Origin: a virus
DNA length: 38,733 nt
Virus record (IMG/VR): IMGVR_UViG_3300006030_000012
Coordinates: 1 to 38,733 of that record
Direction: 5' to 3' (one strand)
Shown: positions 22,164 through 29,242 of the stretch, piece by piece
Position numbering within the stretch: position 1 is the first letter of the stretch
Layout of the letters: the number at the start of each line of letters is the position of its first letter
Position numbers and translations under genes: made by a program
Notes under the pieces: generated by a model
What the model saw: only the letters and a program-made list of their open reading frames with translations
Told to the model about the DNA's origin: nothing
The model's database searches: none

Positions 22164-22693
22164 TGGAACGAGCGATGATGCCGCTGCCGATCGACCGCGG
22201 TCCGGTCCAGGATGCGCTTGAGCCGCTGGATCGGGTCGCCATTGAGATGGAGGGTAAGTGGGGCGTCGGGCGTTTACTGCGGCTCGTCACGCCAGAGATG
22301 GCGGCGAAGTTCTCGTCGGCCAGGGAGAAGTTAAACGACGCAATCCGTGACAACGATCTTGAGGCCGTCGTCAGTAAGGCAGCGGTCCTGATCCGTGGCT
22401 GGCATGCGCTCGACAAGGCTGCGACCGAAGCGGGGCATAAGACGTATCCCGAAGGCGTCTGGTCAGCGAAGCACAGAGGCACGACATACACGATCTGCCT
22501 CGATCGGGCTGACGTGAACAAGGTCGCCAAGGACGCAGCCGATCCGGCACACGTCGTCACGCTGGCAGAGCTGCTGCTGGTGTGGGATGAGTTTCAGGGG
22601 AAGCGGGTTATATCGGAAACGAAGAGCCTGTTTCCTGGCGCGACGGTCGAACGGGTAAGCATCAAAGACATGGACGACGATATTCCGTTTTAG
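22151..22693 (+). CDS. Replication-associated protein with an SSB-type C-terminal tip
   Basis: A 180-residue protein from ATG 22151 (GGAGGG just upstream). An alternative ATG 22163 overlaps the previous stop. The body is helical (EMAAKFSSAREKLNDAIRDN and WHALDKAATEAG) and not an OB fold. The chain ends KDMDDDIPF, which reproduces the conserved last residues of bacterial SSB that dock PriA, RecQ, RecO, ExoI and the Pol III chi subunit. It may recruit or decoy those host factors at the phage fork. It lies last in the replication operon before promoter D. Confidence 0.7.
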   Translation: MGRVMERAMMPLPIDRGPVQDALEPLDRVAIEMEGKWGVGRLLRLVTPEMAAKFSSAREKLNDAIRDNDLEAVVSKAAVLIRGWHALDKAATEAGHKTYPEGVWSAKHRGTTYTICLDRADVNKVAKDAADPAHVVTLAELLLVWDEFQGKRVISETKSLFPGATVERVSIKDMDDDIPF

Positions 22694-22718
22694 GCTTGGA
22701 TAACATCATCGTGCTTGT

Positions 22719-22748
22719 TTACTTCGTACACGCAAGCTGCCTTATTAG
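22719..22748 (+). promoter_or_regulatory. Promoter region with degraded dyad (site D)
   Basis: TTACTT-CGTAC-ACGCAA (22719-22735) keeps only the right half of the operator. TATTAG (22743-22748) is a possible -10. Upstream, TTGGATAACAT (22696-22706) matches the TGGATAACAT found upstream of site C. It lies in the only gap between the replication and packaging genes. Weaker than the other four sites. Confidence 0.45.
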
Positions 22749-22780
22749 CCATGAGATGTTCTCGTGGTTAAAGGTGGTGG

Positions 22781-23233
22781 ATGTCAGAGGAAGTATGGAA
22801 GCCAGTTCCTTCAAAGCCTGGTGTGATGGCCTCGTCTTGGGGGCGGATTAAGTTGCCAGAAAGAACGGCTGAGATGCCTAAAGGCGGCACTAGGATCTAC
22901 CGCACAAAACCGATCTATGGTGCAAAGTCCAGATCGTCTAAAACGGCAAGGCACGAATATCGTTCGATTGGTAGCCGTACTTTTGGGAACATGAAGGTTC
23001 ACAAATTAGTTTGCGAGGCGTTTCATGGTCCGAAGCCGTTTGATGGCGCCGTGGTGATCCACATTGACGAGAACGCGCTAAACAACCGGCCAGAGAACTT
23101 AAAATGGGGAACTATGAAAGAGAACATGAACGCCGAGGGGTTTAAGCAGTATTGCCGTTCTCGAACTGGAGAGAACAGCCCGAGGGTTAAGGCAATGCGA
23201 AACAGGGAGCAGCGCAATGACCAACGTCTTTGA
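22781..23233 (+). CDS. HNH homing-endonuclease-like protein (NUMOD4 type)
   Basis: A 150-residue protein preceded by AAGGTGG. The N-terminus EEVWKPVPSKPGVMASSWGRIK is the NUMOD4 motif. The nuclease part reads KVHKLVCEAFHGPKP, then VVIHIDENALNNRPENLKWGT, an H-N-H arrangement with His in IHID. The DNA is noticeably less GC-rich than neighbouring genes, suggesting recent arrival as a selfish element. It lies just before the packaging genes, a position where HNH proteins in some phages assist terminase. It overlaps the next gene by 17 nt. Confidence 0.85.
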   Translation: MSEEVWKPVPSKPGVMASSWGRIKLPERTAEMPKGGTRIYRTKPIYGAKSRSSKTARHEYRSIGSRTFGNMKVHKLVCEAFHGPKPFDGAVVIHIDENALNNRPENLKWGTMKENMNAEGFKQYCRSRTGENSPRVKAMRNREQRNDQRL

Positions 23234-23429
23234 GGACGGCACAGAACGGTCACAGGAAGAGCTGGACGAGTATCTCGCCGGCATCATGGATAACTACCTC
23301 GCAGAGTGTGAGGCGTCGCCTGTGCGGTTCCTGGCAGTCACAAACAACGGACGGACATACAAGGTCAGGATGGAGAACAACGTGATCTGGTTTCCGTCCC
23401 TGGCAATCAAGGCGAGGAAGAAGCAGTGA
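23217..23429 (+). CDS. Small hypothetical protein upstream of terminase
   Basis: A 70-residue protein with an acidic helical N-terminus (TERSQEELDEYLAGIMDNYLA) followed by beta strands (VRFLAVTNNGRTYKVRMENNV). It overlaps the HNH gene and is coupled to terS by a GTGA overlap. No family recognised. Confidence 0.6.
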   Translation: MTNVFEDGTERSQEELDEYLAGIMDNYLAECEASPVRFLAVTNNGRTYKVRMENNVIWFPSLAIKARKKQ

Positions 23430-24109
23430 GCGAGGCGCAGGCCAAGATCGGGCGACCGTCGATTAGGTCGCGCGAGCTGATGCTCGAAATATGCGGGCGA
23501 ATTACTGAGGGCCGATCGCTGATCAGCATCGCACGCGACGAGGATATGCCGGCGCACTCTGCAATCTGGCGCTGGTTGAGCGAGGATGAAGAGTTCAAGG
23601 AGAACTACGCGCGCGCGATCCAGGCGCGAGCGATCAACCACGCCGAAGAAATAAGCGAGACAATTCAACAGGTTAAGCGGGGCGAGCTTCCGCCTGACGT
23701 TGGCCGCGTGACGATCGACGGCATGAAGTGGGTGGCTTCTCGTTTGTTGCCAAAGGTTTACGGTGACAAGCAGATCGTCGAGGCGAACGTCACGCACACG
23801 CATCAGCTGCATCTCGATGCGTTGCGCGCGCTGTCCGCGCGTCGATCGGGTAACGATGTCGGGTACATCGAGGGCCAAGTCATTGATATTACTGACGATC
23901 CAACCTTTTCGGGTGAAAGGCAGGATGCCTCGGTGCCGGCGATCGGGGCGGATCCGGCGGGCGCCGGAGGCCCCCCCGGCGGGGGCCTAGTACCGGGGGC
24001 CGGTCTCGCGCCGCCTACCGCTACTCGTACACGCAAAAAACGATCAGACCCCCCACCCCCCGGCACACCGAAACGCCGGCCCGCCAAAAAACCAAAAAAC
24101 GAAAAATGA
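23426..24109 (+). CDS. terS: Terminase small subunit, Sf6-like
   Basis: A 227-residue DNA-recognition subunit of the packaging motor. The N-terminal half has the Sf6-type pattern: LMLEICGRITEGRSLISIAR, then HSAIWRWLSEDEEFKENYAR, then WVASRLLPKVYGDK. The C-terminal 75 residues are Gly/Pro-rich and end in a highly basic tail (KKRSDPPPPGTPKRRPAKKP), which may bind DNA non-specifically. It starts with GTG coupled to the previous stop. A GC-rich perfect hairpin lies in its 3' third. Small terminase genes often contain the pac site. Confidence 0.85.
   Translation: MSEAQAKIGRPSIRSRELMLEICGRITEGRSLISIARDEDMPAHSAIWRWLSEDEEFKENYARAIQARAINHAEEISETIQQVKRGELPPDVGRVTIDGMKWVASRLLPKVYGDKQIVEANVTHTHQLHLDALRALSARRSGNDVGYIEGQVIDITDDPTFSGERQDASVPAIGADPAGAGGPPGGGLVPGAGLAPPTATRTRKKRSDPPPPGTPKRRPAKKPKNEK
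23968..23988. repeat. Strong GC inverted repeat in terS
   Basis: AGGCCCCC (23968-23975), loop CCGGC, GGGGGCCT (23981-23988): a perfect 8-bp all-but-two-GC stem. It encodes part of the Gly/Pro-rich linker. It could be a packaging-recognition structure or a result of low-complexity coding. Confidence 0.5.
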
Positions 24110-24456
24110 CGATCAGCTGGTTCCGGTACGTCAGGCATCACGACGTGCCTGCGCGCCAGGCGGAAGGCTGGGAGGTTGCCGCTGATTTGGGACCGACGCA
24201 TGGACAATGGTCGGTCCTAATGCAATGGTGCCGCTCGGGAAACCCGCCGGGATGTGAGACGGACGAACCGGATGCCGCAGCCGCCCCTATCGAAGCCGAT
24301 TGCGGAAGAGACGATCAATGCGTTGCTGAAGGCAATGCGCGCCGGCCACACGAAGGACAAGGCGATCCACCTGGCTGCGGCGAAGCTGGGGATCAGCACC
24401 GCGACGATCTACACGCGGCTGCGGGCGAATGGGCCGATCCAGCGGGCGCATCCTAA
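24106..24456 (+). CDS. Small hypothetical protein, 3' part overlapping the phosphoesterase gene
   Basis: A 116-residue frame. The first 46 residues (MTISWFRYVRHHDVPARQAEGW, then GPTHGQWSVLMQWCR; read as separate segments) look like a small phage protein seen next to terminase genes. From 24254 the frame runs out of phase through the start of the phosphoesterase gene, giving a Cys/Gly/Asp-rich tail of low plausibility. Either a loss of the original stop extended it or translation ends effectively here. Coupled to terS by an ATGA overlap. Confidence 0.55.
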   Translation: MTISWFRYVRHHDVPARQAEGWEVAADLGPTHGQWSVLMQWCRSGNPPGCETDEPDAAAAPIEADCGRDDQCVAEGNARRPHEGQGDPPGCGEAGDQHRDDLHAAAGEWADPAGAS

Positions 24457-25324
24457 GCTTTATCAGAAGTTTTTAGACGCCATCGTGCCGGTTGCGCGCG
24501 AGGTTGAGTTTGCGCCTGCCGTAAAGCCGCGGGTGACGGTGCGGGCCGGCGCCCAGCCCGATGGGGAGACGATTAGGGTCTGCGCGATCGGCGATGTGCA
24601 TGACAGCCCGACGCAGGACAAGCAGCGGTTCAAGTGGTTTGGGCGGCACATTGCGGCGACGCGGCCCGACAAGGTTGTGCAGATCGGTGACTTTGGAGAC
24701 TTCCACAGCTGCTCGAGCCATGAGCCGGTCGGATCTTTGAGCGCGGCTCTCAAGCCCTCCTACCGCCGAGATTTGGACAGTTTGGAAGAGGCTCTGACAC
24801 TTATCCACAAGGAAATTGCAGGCGGGAATATCGCCCTGCACCTGGTCGAAGGGAACCACGAGGACCGTGTTTACAGGTTCCAGGATCTGCATCCGGAAGC
24901 TGACGGCATGTTCGTCGAGGCGATGCACGACGTGCTGGCGCGGTTCGATTGGCGGTTCAAGTCGTATGGCGAGTTCCTGTTTATTGCTGGGGTCGGGTTT
25001 GTGCATGCGCCGAAAACGATTATGGGGCGCGCGTACAGTGGGAAGAACTCAGAGCAGCAGATTGGGAACGATGCGCTGTTTTCGATCGTGTGGGGCCACA
25101 CGCACCGCGCGGTGTTCAAGCAGGTTCCGAAAATTGGCCCGTCGCAGCACATTGAGGTTCTGAACGTCGGCAGCGCGATGCCGCAGGGCTATGTGGCGCC
25201 CTACGCTGGCACGGCGACGACGGGCTGGACCTACGGCGTGTTCGATCTTGAGCTGCGTGGCGGTCACATTGTGGGCCACCGCTTCATTGGCATGGACAGT
25301 CTGCGTGAGATGTACAGAGACTGA
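24254..25324 (+). CDS. Calcineurin-like metallophosphoesterase with N-terminal HTH
   Basis: A 356-residue protein from GTG 24254 (ATG 24272 is an alternative). Residues 15-70 contain a helix-turn-helix-like stretch (AAAKLGISTATIYTRLRANG). The phosphoesterase signatures follow: GDVHD (113-117), GDFGDF, EGNHED, and WGHTHRAVF, giving the Asp, Asn and His ligands of a two-metal site. Family members cut DNA, RNA or phosphoesters. The placement between the small and large terminase genes suggests a job in DNA processing or packaging, but the substrate is unknown. Confidence 0.85.
   Translation: MRRTNRMPQPPLSKPIAEETINALLKAMRAGHTKDKAIHLAAAKLGISTATIYTRLRANGPIQRAHPKLYQKFLDAIVPVAREVEFAPAVKPRVTVRAGAQPDGETIRVCAIGDVHDSPTQDKQRFKWFGRHIAATRPDKVVQIGDFGDFHSCSSHEPVGSLSAALKPSYRRDLDSLEEALTLIHKEIAGGNIALHLVEGNHEDRVYRFQDLHPEADGMFVEAMHDVLARFDWRFKSYGEFLFIAGVGFVHAPKTIMGRAYSGKNSEQQIGNDALFSIVWGHTHRAVFKQVPKIGPSQHIEVLNVGSAMPQGYVAPYAGTATTGWTYGVFDLELRGGHIVGHRFIGMDSLREMYRD
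24801..24809 (+). promoter_or_regulatory. Perfect DnaA box inside the phosphoesterase gene
   Basis: TTATCCACA, matching the consensus exactly, on the plus strand. It lies in coding sequence and may be chance. It is listed because the phage carries its own DnaA domain IV-like protein. Confidence 0.4.
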
Positions 25325-25334
25325 GGAGCTGGCA

Positions 25335-25547
25335 ATGGACGAGGAAGACGAAGTGGTCGTAGTTGGGCAGGATAGCGAGCTGGCGCAGCTGGCTGGCGCG
25401 TTGTGTGAGCTTGCGCAGCAAGTCGATGTGACGCGCGACGACGACGCGCGGATCTACTTGTTGCAGGCAATGGCGGGGATTACCTACATGCTTAACCCGC
25501 CGAAGGGGGAGGTTCATGTCATCGACGGCGGAAAAGCCAAGCGGTAA
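25335..25547 (+). CDS. Small acidic hypothetical protein upstream of terL
   Basis: A 70-residue protein preceded by GAGGAG. A very acidic N-terminus (MDEEDEVVVV) is followed by one long helix (LAQLAGALCELAQQVDVTRD) and a basic end. It overlaps the terminase start by 32 nt. No family recognised. The location suggests a packaging accessory. Confidence 0.65.
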   Translation: MDEEDEVVVVGQDSELAQLAGALCELAQQVDVTRDDDARIYLLQAMAGITYMLNPPKGEVHVIDGGKAKR

Positions 25548-26925
25548 CGATTTCGTTGCGTTCATCGAGCGTTACGAGAACGATCCGATCGGGTTTGTCG
25601 AGAATGTTCTCGAGGCGAAGCCATTGCCCTGGCAGAAGGACTTTCTGCAGGCGATTGCGCGCAAGGAGCGACGGATCTCGGTGCGAGCCGGCCACGGCGT
25701 GGGCAAGTCGACGGCGTGTTCCTGGGCGCTGATTTGGCACATGACGACGCGTTTTCCGCAGAAGAGCGTGGTGACGGCGCCGACATCCGCCCAGCTGTTC
25801 GATGCTCTGTATTCGGAGCTGAAGGCTTGGATCAACAAGCTGCCGCCCGTGCTGCGCGACAGCTACGAAGTGTTCTCCGATCGCATTGTGCTGAAGGGAG
25901 CGCCGGAGAGTTCGTTTATTTCGGCCAGGACTAGCTCGAGCGAGAGGCCGGAGGCGTTGGCCGGCGTCCATTCCGAACACGTTTTGCTGGTGGTGGACGA
26001 AGCATCAGCCGTTCCGGAGGCGGTTTTCGAGGCGGCGGCTGGTTCGATGTCTGGTCATTCGGCATCGACAATTCTCATCAGCAACCCGACGCGAAATTCG
26101 GGTTTGTTTTACAAGACGCATCACGATCTTGCATCTGATTGGTATCGGATGCACGTCTCTTGTTTGAATATTCCGCTCGTTTCTGCTGACTTCGTCTCGC
26201 AGATCAAGGCGACATACGGAGACGAGAGCAACGCGTTCCGGATTCGCGTCCTTGGGGAGTTCGCGCTTGCGGATGACGACACCCTGATCCCCGCGGAGCT
26301 GGTCGATGGAGCCATTTCACGCGACATCAGCATTAATTCTTCTGAGCCTCTTGTTTTTGGTCTCGACGTGGCGCGTTTTGGTAGCGATCGGACCGCTTTG
26401 GTGAAGCGGAAAGGCAACGTCGTCATCGAAGTGAAGAGCTGGGGCGGTCTCGACACGATGCAAGTTGTCGGCGCGATCGTGAACGAGGCGAAATTGGACC
26501 GGCCCGACGAGATTTGCGTCGACACGATCGGTCTCGGATCCGGTGTCGCCGATCGGTTGCGCGAATTAGGCATGAATGTGCGTGATGTGAACGTCGCCGA
26601 GAGTTCGGCGATGAACCCGAACGCAAACAAGCTGCGCGACGAGCTATGGTTGGCGGTGAAGGAGTGGCTTGCGACGAAATCTGTGAAATTGCCGGCAGAT
26701 GATCAGCTGCGGCATGAGCTGGTGGCGCCTCGATACACGTTTACGTCAAGCGGCAAGGTGCAAGTTGAGAGCAAAGACAGTATGAGAAAGCGCGGCATGC
26801 GTTCGCCTGACTTGGCAGACGCGTTGTGCTTGTCGTTTGCGTCGAATGCGGCGATGGTTGGCGGGCGTGCGCCCAAGTGGGTGCCTGGTCAGGCTCTCAA
26901 GCGCCATATCAGAGGCGTGGTCTAG
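25516..26925 (+). CDS. terL: Terminase large subunit
   Basis: A 469-residue packaging motor ATPase and nuclease. Walker A is GHGVGKST (59-66), Walker B VLLVVDE (156-162), with the coupling motif ILISNPTR (186-193). The nuclease domain opens with FGLDVARFGSDRTAL (Asp about 284), and further acidic residues follow in CVDTIGLGSGV and PDLADALCLSF, as in RNase H-like terminase nucleases. GGGGGAGG lies before the ATG. The gene is directly followed by promoter site E, so head genes can be transcribed separately from it. Confidence 0.95.
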   Translation: MSSTAEKPSGNDFVAFIERYENDPIGFVENVLEAKPLPWQKDFLQAIARKERRISVRAGHGVGKSTACSWALIWHMTTRFPQKSVVTAPTSAQLFDALYSELKAWINKLPPVLRDSYEVFSDRIVLKGAPESSFISARTSSSERPEALAGVHSEHVLLVVDEASAVPEAVFEAAAGSMSGHSASTILISNPTRNSGLFYKTHHDLASDWYRMHVSCLNIPLVSADFVSQIKATYGDESNAFRIRVLGEFALADDDTLIPAELVDGAISRDISINSSEPLVFGLDVARFGSDRTALVKRKGNVVIEVKSWGGLDTMQVVGAIVNEAKLDRPDEICVDTIGLGSGVADRLRELGMNVRDVNVAESSAMNPNANKLRDELWLAVKEWLATKSVKLPADDQLRHELVAPRYTFTSSGKVQVESKDSMRKRGMRSPDLADALCLSFASNAAMVGGRAPKWVPGQALKRHIRGVV

Positions 26926-26928
26926 TGT

Positions 26929-26957
26929 TTGCGTCAGGGACGCAAGCAACGTATTTT
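26929..26957 (+). promoter_or_regulatory. Late/head promoter with perfect dyad operator (site E)
   Basis: The -35 TTGCGT (26929-26934), a spacer of exactly 17 and the -10 TATTTT (26952-26957) begin 3 nt after the terL stop. The dyad TTGCGT-CAGGG-ACGCAA (26929-26945) is a perfect 6+6 inverted repeat whose central five bases differ from the other sites, so the arms are what is conserved. The first downstream gene starts at 26981. Confidence 0.75.
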
Positions 26958-26980
26958 CGGCGCAACATGAGGGCCGAGCC

Positions 26981-27367
26981 ATGAATGGATTGCTTGATCT
27001 TGAACGCCTAGACGAGTTGATGAGCGACCGAAACAGCGCCATTCAGCAGATGCCTCTTGATTACGAAAAGCTGCTCAATTCCGGCGCGCTTCGCATTACG
27101 CAGCCTGGGACCGTTATGGGTTCGCCAGCTGGCGACAGCGATCCGGAAAGCTATTCGATCGTGAGCGCATATAACGATGCCGGCCCTAACAGTGTTACAC
27201 GCGGGTGGGCAGATAAACCTGAGAGCTACGCATCTGCACTGCAGGCGTTAAGAGAAAACAGCTCAGGTCCGCTCTACGACGGGAAGTACCGCCAGATGCT
27301 GTGGAGCGCACAGCAAAAAGGCCTGACGAATTACTTTTTGCCAGATCGCCGCAGATTAGGAAGGTAA
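26981..27367 (+). CDS. Hypothetical protein, first gene behind the late promoter
   Basis: A 128-residue protein from ATG 26981 with GAGGG upstream. The N-terminal helix (NGLLDLERLDELMSDRNSAI) is followed by a Ser/Gly/Tyr-rich middle and a basic tail (LPDRRRLGR). No family recognised. It is expressed first from the head operon, hence probably a morphogenesis or control protein. Confidence 0.6.
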   Translation: MNGLLDLERLDELMSDRNSAIQQMPLDYEKLLNSGALRITQPGTVMGSPAGDSDPESYSIVSAYNDAGPNSVTRGWADKPESYASALQALRENSSGPLYDGKYRQMLWSAQQKGLTNYFLPDRRRLGR

Positions 27368-27370
27368 GTC

Positions 27371-27838
27371 ATGGAAGAAGAAGAGATGCAGGGCGGTCAA
27401 TGCCCGATTGCGACGCGCGACATCACGATCAACCTGCAGAACCGCGGGAAGGCGATCGACAAAGCCAACTATGGCCCGATGAACCCGCGCGAGCCGAACG
27501 ATCGGTATTGGCAGCAGCTGGCGGCGAAGTGGGACGTTCCGGTCGAAGAGGCCAAGACGATGCGCTGCGGCAACTGCGCGGCGTTCAATCAGACACAGAA
27601 GATGATGGCCTGCATTGAGCAGGGCCTCGGAGGAAGAGGGCAAGCCGATGACCCTATGGAAACGATGGAAGCAGGCAATCTCGGATTTTGCGAGATCTTT
27701 GACTTCAAGTGCGCCGCCGAGCGCACCTGCGACGCCTGGATCGTCGGAGGCCCCATCACCGACGAAGAAGAGGGCGACGAGTACGGCGAAGCCGAAGAAG
27801 GATCCGAAGAGGACGAAAGCTACAACGAAGAGGACTAA
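27371..27838 (+). CDS. Cys-rich phage protein with acidic tail
   Basis: A 155-residue protein. A conserved-looking core has MRCGNCAAFNQ and later GFCEIFDFKCAAERTCDAW, giving a set of Cys suited to binding zinc or an iron-sulfur centre. This arrangement is common in an unnamed phage protein found between terminase and portal. The last 30 residues are almost all Glu/Asp (TDEEEGDEYGEAEEGSEEDE). Such tails can mimic DNA or bind basic proteins. Function unknown. Confidence 0.7.
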   Translation: MEEEEMQGGQCPIATRDITINLQNRGKAIDKANYGPMNPREPNDRYWQQLAAKWDVPVEEAKTMRCGNCAAFNQTQKMMACIEQGLGGRGQADDPMETMEAGNLGFCEIFDFKCAAERTCDAWIVGGPITDEEEGDEYGEAEEGSEEDESYNEED

Positions 27839-27841
27839 GTC

Positions 27842-28537
27842 TTGAAAGTAGCGATCTGCATACCGGCACGGGAGACGGTGTGTTCTGGCTTTGCGAAAGA
27901 CCTGGCGATGTTGACTGCCAACATCTACGCAGGTCTTCCGCAAGGCGGCACGTTCAACGTCAACATTCTCAGCGGCACGCTGATCGCCGATCAGCGTCAG
28001 AACTTGGTCCGCAAGGCGTTTGCGGCCGACTACGACTATGTGCTGTTCCTCGACGCAGACATGCGGTTTCCGGCGAACACGTTCTGGCAGCTGCAAAAGC
28101 ACGACAAGGACATCGTCGCGGCGAACTACCCGACGCGCCGGATCCCCGTTAAGACCGTCGCGTTCCGTGATTTTGCGAACCTCGAGTGCATCTACACGGA
28201 CGGCGACAGCACGGGGCTAGAAGAGGTCGATGCAGTCGGCATGGGCTGCATGCTGATCAAGATGGACGTGTTTCGGAAGTGTCCTCTGCCGTGGTTCAAC
28301 CTGGCCTGGTTGCCGTCCGGCAACGTGTGGGTCGGCGAGGACATCTACTTCTGCAAGCTTGCTCAGGCTAACGGGTTCAAGGTCTACATCGACCACGACC
28401 TGTCGAAAGACATGAAGCATATCGGCACGATGGAGTTCACACACGACCATGCGGTCGAGTGCCGGCCCGACGAGCCGCAAGACATCGCAGATGCCGCGCA
28501 AAAAATGGAGGCGCTCAATGAAGAAGTCGAAATCTGA
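27842..28537 (+). CDS. Glycosyltransferase family 2-like (GT-A)
   Basis: A 231-residue protein starting with TTG 27842, behind GAGGA. MKVAICIPARE opens a nucleotide-sugar-binding fold, and YVLFLDADM contains the metal-binding DxD (Asp71-Ala-Asp73). VDAVGMGCMLIKMDVF and VGEDIYFCKLA supply the acceptor-side acidic residues. It would transfer a sugar to an unknown acceptor. Being in the head operon just before a SAM methyltransferase and the portal, a capsid or DNA decoration role is possible but unproven. Confidence 0.8.
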   Translation: MKVAICIPARETVCSGFAKDLAMLTANIYAGLPQGGTFNVNILSGTLIADQRQNLVRKAFAADYDYVLFLDADMRFPANTFWQLQKHDKDIVAANYPTRRIPVKTVAFRDFANLECIYTDGDSTGLEEVDAVGMGCMLIKMDVFRKCPLPWFNLAWLPSGNVWVGEDIYFCKLAQANGFKVYIDHDLSKDMKHIGTMEFTHDHAVECRPDEPQDIADAAQKMEALNEEVEI

Positions 28538-28676
28538 GAAGAAGATCAGCAAGGTGATGACAGAGTTCGGAGCCGGAAAGCTGCACAGCGGCTCGAAAAA
28601 GGGTCCGGTCGTGAAGTCACAGAAGCAGGCGATCGCCATTGCCTTGTCAGAGGCAGGCAAGAGCAAGAAGAAGTGA
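28518..28676 (+). CDS. DUF6496-type small basic protein
   Basis: A 52-residue Lys-rich protein. KVMTEFGAGKLHSGSKKGP, then VVKSQKQAIAIALSEAGKSKKK matches the short conserved phage family DUF6496. GGAGG lies before the start. It overlaps the glycosyltransferase by 20 nt and the methyltransferase by a GTGA. Function unknown, nucleic-acid binding likely from charge. Confidence 0.75.
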   Translation: MKKSKSEKKISKVMTEFGAGKLHSGSKKGPVVKSQKQAIAIALSEAGKSKKK

Positions 28677-29242
28677 AGCACTTCTACGACCAGGTCGACG
28701 GCTGGTTCAATTTTTCGCGCCCCTACCGAGAAGCGGTCAAGGGCGCGAAAGATGGCGCGATCTTTGTCGAATTGGGGTGCTGGAAAGGCAAGTCTGCGTC
28801 TTTTCTTGGCGTCGAAATCGTCAACAGCGGCAAGTCGATCGCGCTGCACTGCGTCGACCATTGGGGCGGATCGAATGAGCCTGCTCACAAGACTGACCCC
28901 GATCTTGAGCGCGTTTTTGACATCTTTAGAGAGACGATGGAGCGCATCGACGGCCTCGACCTGCATGTGCATCGCATGCCGTCTGCGCCGGCAGCTCACA
29001 AGTTTGAGGACGGATCTGTCGACTTCGTCTGGATTGACGCGGGCCACGAATATGAGGATGTCATGGCTGACATCGAGGCGTGGTGGCCTAAGTTGAAGGC
29101 CGGCGGCGTCATGGGCGGTGACGATTACCCGATGGATGGTGTAAAGAAAGCTGTAGATACAGTTTTCGCGGGGCGCGAAGTCGGCTCAGAAAATGGCTGG
29201 CAGTGGTGGCGCGTTCGCAAGAAGGGACAACGCGATGAATGA
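28673..29242 (+). CDS. SAM-dependent methyltransferase, class I (Methyltransf_24-like)
   Basis: A 189-residue protein starting with GTG. FVELGCWKGKSASFLG is the SAM-binding motif I. LHCVDHWGGS supplies the acidic loop, and FVWIDAGHEYEDVMADIEAW, then LKAGGVMGGDDY resemble sugar or macrocin-type O-methyltransferases. With the glycosyltransferase two genes upstream it forms a plausible glycan-building pair inside the head operon. The acceptor is unknown. Confidence 0.8.
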   Translation: MKHFYDQVDGWFNFSRPYREAVKGAKDGAIFVELGCWKGKSASFLGVEIVNSGKSIALHCVDHWGGSNEPAHKTDPDLERVFDIFRETMERIDGLDLHVHRMPSAPAAHKFEDGSVDFVWIDAGHEYEDVMADIEAWWPKLKAGGVMGGDDYPMDGVKKAVDTVFAGREVGSENGWQWWRVRKKGQRDE

